Assembly (NCBI GenBank): GCA_009930355.1
Contig: RZYK01000061.1
Location: 1-10,151 of the forward strand
DNA: 10,151 nucleotides
Direction of reading: 5' to 3'
Source: Campylobacterota bacterium
GTDB taxonomy: Bacteria; Campylobacterota; Campylobacteria; Campylobacterales; Sulfurospirillaceae
Shown here piece after piece: positions 5,608 through 10,151 of this stretch. The translations under genes and the position numbers were made by a program. Positions within the stretch are counted from its first letter, which is position 1. Each line of letters opens with the position of its first letter. The notes under the pieces were generated by a model. It made no database searches. It worked only from the letters and a program-made list of their open reading frames with translations, and had not been told where the DNA came from.

Positions 5608-6481
5608 GGGAGTTCTTTTTCGTAAAATCACCTAAATAAAAATAACATGTTTTTAAAAGCTTTTTTGCATTCTCTCTATCACATACAATTTGCGCCTTAA
5701 GGTCGCTGAGGGCATTAAATTTTTGATTTTCACGTAAAAAGGCAACAAAAAAAAGTTCCACAGGTGTTGTGACGTCCAAAATATTTTCCCCAATAATATG
5801 CGTTTCAACAGAAAACATTCCATCCGTACTGTGCCGTGTCCCAATAAATGAAACCGAATCATATACCTTTTGTCCGATGCGCGAACGTGTGGCATAAACC
5901 CCTTCATGCGGAATTAAATAATCTGAAATTTTCAGATTTAAGGTCGGAACCAACTCTTTTTTTCCAATCCCCTGCCCGCTTACAATACTACCTGTTATAG
6001 CGTATTCGCGCCCTAAAAAACGGTTTGCCTCCTCAAGTCTCCCCTCAATCAAATACGTTCGAATGAGACTCGAATGAATGGAAATTCCCTGATACGTAAA
6101 CTCCTCAACGACTTCAACCTCGCCATCAAATAATTTTTGCAAATCATAGGCATTACACGCACGGTGTTTTCCAAAGAAAAAGTCATACCCTACAACAATT
6201 TTCTTCAGGTTCACAAACTCTTTTTGAAGCAGTGCAATAAACTCAGCCCCACTGAGATGCTTTACCTTTAAAAAATGCAAAAACATACACGGACACCCTG
6301 CATATTCACTGCGTTTAATCCCTGGAGTCAAGTTTGCTTCATCCTTGTCAATGACGCACAACGCACCATGCTCCCCCAAACGATTAATCAGCTGACGGTG
6401 TCCTACATGAATGCCATCAAAACTACCAATGGCTAAGGTATCAACACTCTCTTTTCTTAAAATAGTAGAACGTCTCAACAT
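5600..6481 (-). CDS. ribF: Bifunctional riboflavin kinase / FAD synthetase
   Basis: The 293-residue protein phosphorylates riboflavin to FMN and adenylylates FMN to FAD in the cytosol. The N-terminal adenylyltransferase half shows GSFDGIHVGH (19-28, the HxGH nucleotide-binding motif), VVGYDFFFG (97-105) and SSLIR (137-141). The C-terminal kinase half shows GSIVSGQGIGKKELVPTLNL (164-183), where PTLN stands for the usual PTAN, then GVYA (194-197) and VELFFVAFLREN (241-252). It is slightly shorter than E. coli RibF (about 313). The start at 6481 is required, because no later start codon precedes the GSFDG motif, yet it lies 41 nt inside tlyA. A purine-rich GAGGGGA sits immediately before the ATG with an AAGGA further up, so initiation probably depends on ribosomes leaving tlyA. 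Its own end overlaps cmoA by 8 nt. Confidence 0.95.
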   Translation of the reverse strand: MLRRSTILRKESVDTLAIGSFDGIHVGHRQLINRLGEHGALCVIDKDEANLTPGIKRSEYAGCPCMFLHFLKVKHLSGAEFIALLQKEFVNLKKIVVGYDFFFGKHRACNAYDLQKLFDGEVEVVEEFTYQGISIHSSLIRTYLIEGRLEEANRFLGREYAITGSIVSGQGIGKKELVPTLNLKISDYLIPHEGVYATRSRIGQKVYDSVSFIGTRHSTDGMFSVETHIIGENILDVTTPVELFFVAFLRENQKFNALSDLKAQIVCDRENAKKLLKTCYFYLGDFTKKNSHG

Positions 6482-7157
6482 TCCCCTCTTTTCCTTTTAC
6501 AAGCGATTCTTTTTTCTCTATAAGTTTCCATCCAAGCCCCACTGTTTGTGACTCAAAATGTTGGTGTGCTCTTAGAATAGCTGCACCATCTTTGACTACC
6601 CCTTTGGTACTACGTTTGACATTTTTTCCCACTTCAAATTGGGGTTTAAACAAAATAATAATGTCACATTTTGCCAAACGGTCAATCTCTGATAAAAGGG
6701 TACTCACCCCAATAAATGAAACATCACAACTGACCATATCATACGTCTTATTGGGGGTAAAAAGTCGTATATCACTTTTTTCATGTAAAATAACTCGATT
6801 ATCGACTCTAAGTGTGGGGTGAAGTTGCTCACTTCCCACATCCACAGCCGTCACACTTTTGGCATCTTCCTCCAACCAAACCTGCACAAAACCACCTGTA
6901 CTACTGCCAATGTCAAGAACATCTAACCCTTTTACATGTAAAGAAAGTTCGTTGATAAACCCGCGTAATTTAAGTCCTGCCCGACTAACATATTGACTCA
7001 GTTTTTCCACATTCACGGTATCATTCTCACCCACATCATACGAACTTTTACGCTCTACTTTGCCATTAAGCCAAACGCTTCCCTCTTTGATGAGTTCAGC
7101 TGCTTTATTGCGACTTTGAGCCAAACCTTGCTCAAATAAATAACTATCCAATCTCAT
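6441..7157 (-). CDS. tlyA: TlyA family rRNA (cytidine-2'-O)-methyltransferase
   Basis: The 238-residue protein has an N-terminal S4 RNA-binding domain (about 1-55: RLDSYLFEQGLAQSRNKAAEL) joined to an RrmJ/FtsJ-like methyltransferase. Visible motifs are YVSRAGLKL (56-64), LDIGSSTGGF for SAM binding (81-90), AVDVG (104-108), D145, KPQFE (171-175) and E228. K63, D145, K171 and E228 probably form the K-D-K-E catalytic set. The family methylates C1920 of 23S rRNA; longer type II members also methylate C1409 of 16S rRNA. At this length, and in this phylum, type I (23S only) is more likely. The name 'hemolysin' is historical. Loss of TlyA gives capreomycin resistance in some bacteria. It overlaps ligA by 4 nt (ATGA) and ribF by 41 nt. 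Confidence 0.93.
   Translation of the reverse strand: MRLDSYLFEQGLAQSRNKAAELIKEGSVWLNGKVERKSSYDVGENDTVNVEKLSQYVSRAGLKLRGFINELSLHVKGLDVLDIGSSTGGFVQVWLEEDAKSVTAVDVGSEQLHPTLRVDNRVILHEKSDIRLFTPNKTYDMVSCDVSFIGVSTLLSEIDRLAKCDIIILFKPQFEVGKNVKRSTKGVVKDGAAILRAHQHFESQTVGLGWKLIEKKESLVKGKEGNVETFYYFKKREC
6931..6942. repeat. TTTACATGTAAA palindrome, copy 5 (inside tlyA)
   Basis: A perfect 12-bp palindrome, read as L-H-V-K at residues 73-76 of TlyA, just before SAM motif I (LDIGSSTGGF). This is the same structural position as copy 3 in cmoA. Confidence 0.8.
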
Positions 7158-9100
7158 TCTATCATCCCATTTAATTCGCTCTCACTCAGTGTTTTCACAC
7201 CAAGGTCTATAGCTTTGTCCAATTTACTACCTGCTTCTTCCCCAAAAATCACATAATCCGTTTTTTTAGAAACACTGCCACTCACTTTTGCGCCAAATCC
7301 CTCAAGCATCACTTTCATCTCATCACGAGATTTGGACATAGAGCCTGTTAAGACAACCGTTTTACCCGTAAAAATAGACTCAGTAATTTCCAATTTCGAT
7401 GCCACAGGCGCAATAATCTCCATCAATTCTTTGGTCTCAACGGCATTGACATGAATAAACTCCACCAAACTTTTTGCCATCTCTTCACCAAAGCCCTCTA
7501 AGCTAATAATCTGCTCATGCGTTGCTTCCAACCACTCTAAACCAAAGGTTCTCGCAATCTTTTTAGCCGCTACTTCACCAATATGCTCAATGCCCAAAGC
7601 GTTGATAAACTTCTCTAAAGCCACCCCTTTGCTTTGCTCAATCGCCTCTAAAAGATTTTGCGCCTTCTTTTCTTTAAAGCCATCCAAACCTAAGAGCTGT
7701 TCCAAGCTAAGTGCGTACAAGTCTTTTACATGTAACACGACTTTTTGCGCATAGAGTTGCTCAATAATTTTATCGCCAAGCCCATCAATATTGAGTGCTT
7801 TTTTCGAAGCAAAGTGTATCATTGCCCCCACAACCCTCGCATCACACGAGAGGTTTTGGCATTTAATAAGCGCACCCTCATCCAAAAGCTCCCCTCCACA
7901 CACAGGACAGCTTAACGGACGTTGTGGTGTTACTTCCGTACCATTTCTGCGCTCCACTAAGACTTTAATAATCTTAGGAATGACATCGCCACTGCGAATG
8001 ATAATCACACTGTCTCCTATGCGAATATCTTTGCGCTCTATCTCATCAAAATTGTGCAGTGTGGCTCGCTCCACCACCACACCCTCGATATTGACCGCTT
8101 CCACTTCCGCCACGGGTGTCACCACCCCTGTACGTCCCACTTGAAGCGTAATGGCTTTGAGTTGTGTCACTTTTTCAATCGCAGGGAATTTAAACGCTAC
8201 CATCCATTTAGGGTACTTGACGGTATAACCCAACTCCTCTTGCAAGGCAATTTCATCAACTTTAACCACCATGCCATCCATCATCATCTCGATGGCATCG
8301 CGTGTTTCAATCAATTCATGGTAAAGCGTATGAACATCTTCCACGTTTTGAGTAACAACAATGCGTGGCGGTTGTAAAAACCCCAAATCATACACAAAAC
8401 GCATTTTTTCACTCAAACGTGTCTGCGTTAAGCTGTTTTCACCAATACCCCATGGATAAAACATGAGCTTACGTTTGGCTGTAACAGCTGTATCTAACTG
8501 CCTAAGGCTTCCTGCTGCTGCATTTCTAGGATTAGCAAAGAGGGACTCATTGTTTTTTAAACGCTCCTCGTTTAAACGCTCAAAATCCGCCTTTTTAATC
8601 ACCACTTCGCCACGAATCTCAATTGCCCCTTGATACGCAATCTGCAAAGGAATAGAGCCAATGGTTTTAACATTTTGCGTGACATCCTCACCAATACTTC
8701 CATCGCCTCTGGTGATAGCTTGTTTTAAAGTGCCATGCTCATAAATGAGGTTCAAACTTGCCCCATCAAACTTAGGCTCACAGTAAAAGGTAAAGTGCTC
8801 TTTGACTTTTTGAACACGTTCTATCCACGCATCCAAATCGTGCACATCAAAGACATCTTCCATGCTCCACATACGGGCTTTATGAGAGGCTTTTTCAAAG
8901 CCTTCCAAGACCACACCGCCCACACGTTTTGTGGGACTATTCGCATCGGCAAAAAGAGGGTTTTCCTTCTCAAATGCCAACACTTCATGGTAGAGTATGT
9001 CATACTCTTCATCACTGGCAATGGGTGCGTCATCAACGTAATAGGCTTTTGCCCACGCTTTTAAAATCTCTATTTTTTCACTGTATTCTTGAAAATTCAT
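7154..9100 (-). CDS. ligA: NAD+-dependent DNA ligase LigA
   Basis: This is the replicative DNA ligase, which seals nicks after Okazaki fragment processing using NAD+. The 648-residue product is full length (E. coli 671). Domains in order: Ia NMN-binding region with SDEEYDILYHEV (29-40); adenylation domain with active-site K110 in EPKFDG (108-113), TRGDG (130-134) and MDGMVVKVD (274-282); OB fold from about 310; zinc finger C398-X2-C401-X12-C414-X4-C419; helix-hairpin-helix region about 430-560; BRCT domain about 573-648 with GKTVVLTGSMSKSRDE. Nothing essential is missing. The ATG at 9100 has no Shine-Dalgarno sequence and overlaps the TGA of the upstream membrane protein gene (ATGA), so translation is likely coupled; its own stop overlaps tlyA in the same way. 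A chromosomal ligase this far down an operon has no visible promoter of its own. Confidence 0.97.
   Translation of the reverse strand: MNFQEYSEKIEILKAWAKAYYVDDAPIASDEEYDILYHEVLAFEKENPLFADANSPTKRVGGVVLEGFEKASHKARMWSMEDVFDVHDLDAWIERVQKVKEHFTFYCEPKFDGASLNLIYEHGTLKQAITRGDGSIGEDVTQNVKTIGSIPLQIAYQGAIEIRGEVVIKKADFERLNEERLKNNESLFANPRNAAAGSLRQLDTAVTAKRKLMFYPWGIGENSLTQTRLSEKMRFVYDLGFLQPPRIVVTQNVEDVHTLYHELIETRDAIEMMMDGMVVKVDEIALQEELGYTVKYPKWMVAFKFPAIEKVTQLKAITLQVGRTGVVTPVAEVEAVNIEGVVVERATLHNFDEIERKDIRIGDSVIIIRSGDVIPKIIKVLVERRNGTEVTPQRPLSCPVCGGELLDEGALIKCQNLSCDARVVGAMIHFASKKALNIDGLGDKIIEQLYAQKVVLHVKDLYALSLEQLLGLDGFKEKKAQNLLEAIEQSKGVALEKFINALGIEHIGEVAAKKIARTFGLEWLEATHEQIISLEGFGEEMAKSLVEFIHVNAVETKELMEIIAPVASKLEITESIFTGKTVVLTGSMSKSRDEMKVMLEGFGAKVSGSVSKKTDYVIFGEEAGSKLDKAIDLGVKTLSESELNGMIE
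7725..7735. repeat. TTTACATGTAA palindrome, copy 6 (inside ligA)
   Basis: TTACATGTAA palindrome with a 5' T. In ligA it is read as L-H-V-K at residues 456-459, in the helix-hairpin-helix region between two family motifs. Confidence 0.75.
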
Positions 9101-9858
9101 GCGATGTAACTGCTGTAAATCAATTTCATAAGGGTCAAAGCGACCATCGTAAGGAAAAAGAGTCGAATAAACTTCACCTCTTTTTTAATGACCATGTTAG
9201 AGCCAAAATAAGCCCCTATCACCTGTCCAAATCCCATCAAAAAGCCAATGGCAAAAAGCACATTCCCGCTCCAGAGAAAAACGCACAAAGAGACAATGTT
9301 GCTGGTAAAATTCATTACTTTTGTTTGTGCGGTGGCTTTTTTGAGGTTAAGTCCTAAAAGGCCCACCATGGCTATCGTCCAAAACGTCCCCGTCCCAGGT
9401 CCTAAAAAGCCATCGTAAAATCCAATAGCTAAACCAAAAATAAAAAAGAAAAGGTGTTGTCCAAGGTACGCATGACGGTCACTCTCCCCCATTTTAGGTG
9501 ATAAAAGTGTATAGATAAAAATCGCCACGAGCATGATGGGAATAGCTTTGGCGAGCATATTAGGATCCATCAGTAAAATGGCGTATGTCCCCAAAGCCGC
9601 ACCAATAAAAGTATAAAGAACGCCTTTAGCCACTTCAGACCATTTAATAAAGCCTTTACGAATAAAATTAAACGCTGCCATACCACTGCCAAATGTGGCT
9701 TGCAATTTATTAGTAGCCAAAGCCACATGCGGAGGCATACCAGATGCCATCAATACAGGAATGGTGATAATTCCTCCACCCCCAGCAATGGCATCAATAA
9801 AACCTGCGACAAATCCTGTCACTAAAAAAATCACATAATAATAAAATTCAAATTCCAT
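9097..9858 (-). CDS. TauE/SafE (TSUP) family inner-membrane protein, YfcA-like
   Basis: The 253-residue protein is almost entirely hydrophobic, with about eight membrane segments arranged as two related halves. The first half carries GFIDAIAGGGG (19-29) and ATNKLQAT (48-55). The second carries GFYDGFLGPGTG (146-157) and ATAQTKVMNFTSN (175-187). These pairs are diagnostic of the TSUP/DUF81 family and closest to the YfcA branch. Family members move sulfite, sulfoacetate, taurine-derived or other small anions; the substrate of YfcA-type proteins is not established, so none is assigned. The start at 9858 lies 11 nt inside the end of the preceding gene, and its TGA stop overlaps the ligA ATG. GAGGAAG, about 9 nt upstream, is a loosely spaced ribosome binding site. 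I recall a DUF81 membrane protein near ligA-tlyA in C. jejuni too, which argues against recent arrival. Confidence 0.9.
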   Translation of the reverse strand: MEFEFYYYVIFLVTGFVAGFIDAIAGGGGIITIPVLMASGMPPHVALATNKLQATFGSGMAAFNFIRKGFIKWSEVAKGVLYTFIGAALGTYAILLMDPNMLAKAIPIMLVAIFIYTLLSPKMGESDRHAYLGQHLFFFIFGLAIGFYDGFLGPGTGTFWTIAMVGLLGLNLKKATAQTKVMNFTSNIVSLCVFLWSGNVLFAIGFLMGFGQVIGAYFGSNMVIKKEVKFIRLFFLTMVALTLMKLIYSSYIA

Positions 9859-10151
9859 CTTTTTTTACTTCCTCAGCCTTTGTATCACACGCTTCGACCT
9901 CTTGGGCATTGTTTTCATTCTCAGGTGTGCTAACTTCACCATTACCGCAAGACTCAGCCATCTTCTCGCTTACCTCTTCTTGCGTTTCCAAAGAGCTATA
10001 AAGCTCCAACGCCCCTTTGGTGGCTGAGGAAACTTCATTGTAACTTCCATCACGAATGTGTCGCCAAATATCACGTTTGACAAGGCTTAAAACATAACGT
10101 CTATCGCCACCGACAACCCGACCTAATTCATTTCCTCCACACTCATGGCAA
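9848..10151 (-). CDS. Unrecognised protein with a C-X2-C motif, C-terminal part (runs off right edge)
   Basis: The minus strand is open from the window edge to a TGA at 9850-9848, giving the last 100 residues of a protein that starts outside the window. It is probably real: it has normal codon use, is in tandem with the operon, and overlaps the next gene by 11 nt. The visible part opens with CHECGGNELGRVVGGDRRYV. C-H-E-C-G-G could be half of a zinc ribbon whose partner cysteines lie upstream. A basic helical stretch follows (VKRDIWRHIRDG, about 24-35). From about residue 55 on there is an acidic, low-complexity tail rich in E, N and S, with two further cysteines (C68, C88). There are no membrane segments in this part. 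I do not recognise the family. Confidence 0.7.
   Translation of the reverse strand, partial: CHECGGNELGRVVGGDRRYVLSLVKRDIWRHIRDGSYNEVSSATKGALELYSSLETQEEVSEKMAESCGNGEVSTPENENNAQEVEACDTKAEEVKKDGI

Noticed and set aside
5608..5631. An upstream GTG start at 5631 for cmoA, adding eight residues
   Set aside because: The extension MILRKRTP is basic and not part of the CmoA family alignment as I remember it, and would deepen the overlap with ribF to 32 nt. ATG at 5607 fits the E. coli protein length.
8054..8377. Plus-strand open frames antisense to ligA (also 7791-8144 and 8735-9064)
   Set aside because: The ligA frame carries complete catalytic motifs throughout. The opposite frames are His/Cys/Phe-rich mirror products without start signals.
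8929..9357. A 142-codon plus-strand open frame spanning the TSUP/ligA junction
   Set aside because: It lies antisense to two well-supported genes that overlap as ATGA; its product has no family features and a biased His/Lys/Gln composition typical of antisense frames.

Overview
The window looks like chromosome from a campylobacterotal (epsilonproteobacterial) bacterium. The reasons are the gene order rpsO / rrf2 / flhA / DHH phosphoesterase on the left and ligA-tlyA-ribF-cmoA on the right, which I recall in similar form from Campylobacter jejuni and Helicobacter pylori, plus AT-rich DNA and tight gene packing. The GC content appears higher than in Campylobacter or Arcobacter, so a Sulfurospirillum-like free-living member is my best guess. 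That is inference from composition and recalled synteny, not a database match.

Left part (1-953): the N-terminal end of an XRE-type helix-turn-helix regulator runs off the left edge on the minus strand, with a TATAAT promoter and a small dyad at its start. An AT-rich gap follows (205-487). It holds an 8-bp inverted repeat, one copy of the palindrome TTTACATGTAAA and the terminator of rpsO. rpsO (minus) and rrf2 (plus) diverge from a 187-bp intergenic region with a recognisable promoter on each strand.

Centre (954-4915): a plus-strand operon encodes an Rrf2 regulator with Fe-S type cysteines, the flagellar export gate protein FlhA, an NrnB-like DHH phosphoesterase and a small acidic protein I do not recognise. 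It ends at a strong hairpin, 4893-4915, which also serves the convergent operon; the hairpin loop is the stop codon of cmoA.

Right part (4903-10151): an unbroken minus-strand operon runs from the right edge: an unrecognised Cys-containing protein (partial), a YfcA-type TauE/SafE membrane protein, NAD+-dependent DNA ligase (ligA), the rRNA 2'-O-methyltransferase/hemolysin-like tlyA, the riboflavin kinase/FAD synthetase ribF, and the carboxy-SAM synthase cmoA. Every junction overlaps (11, 4, 4, 41 and 8 nt), so translation is probably coupled throughout.

The most unusual signal is not a gene. The palindrome TTACATGTAA, always extended at its 5' side to TTTACATGTAA, occurs six times, five of them inside conserved genes and in two different reading frames. 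This is far above chance for AT-rich DNA and resembles a highly iterated palindrome or genome-wide protein-binding word. Otherwise the window is ordinary core chromosome; I see no insertion sequence, prophage, CRISPR array or RNA gene.
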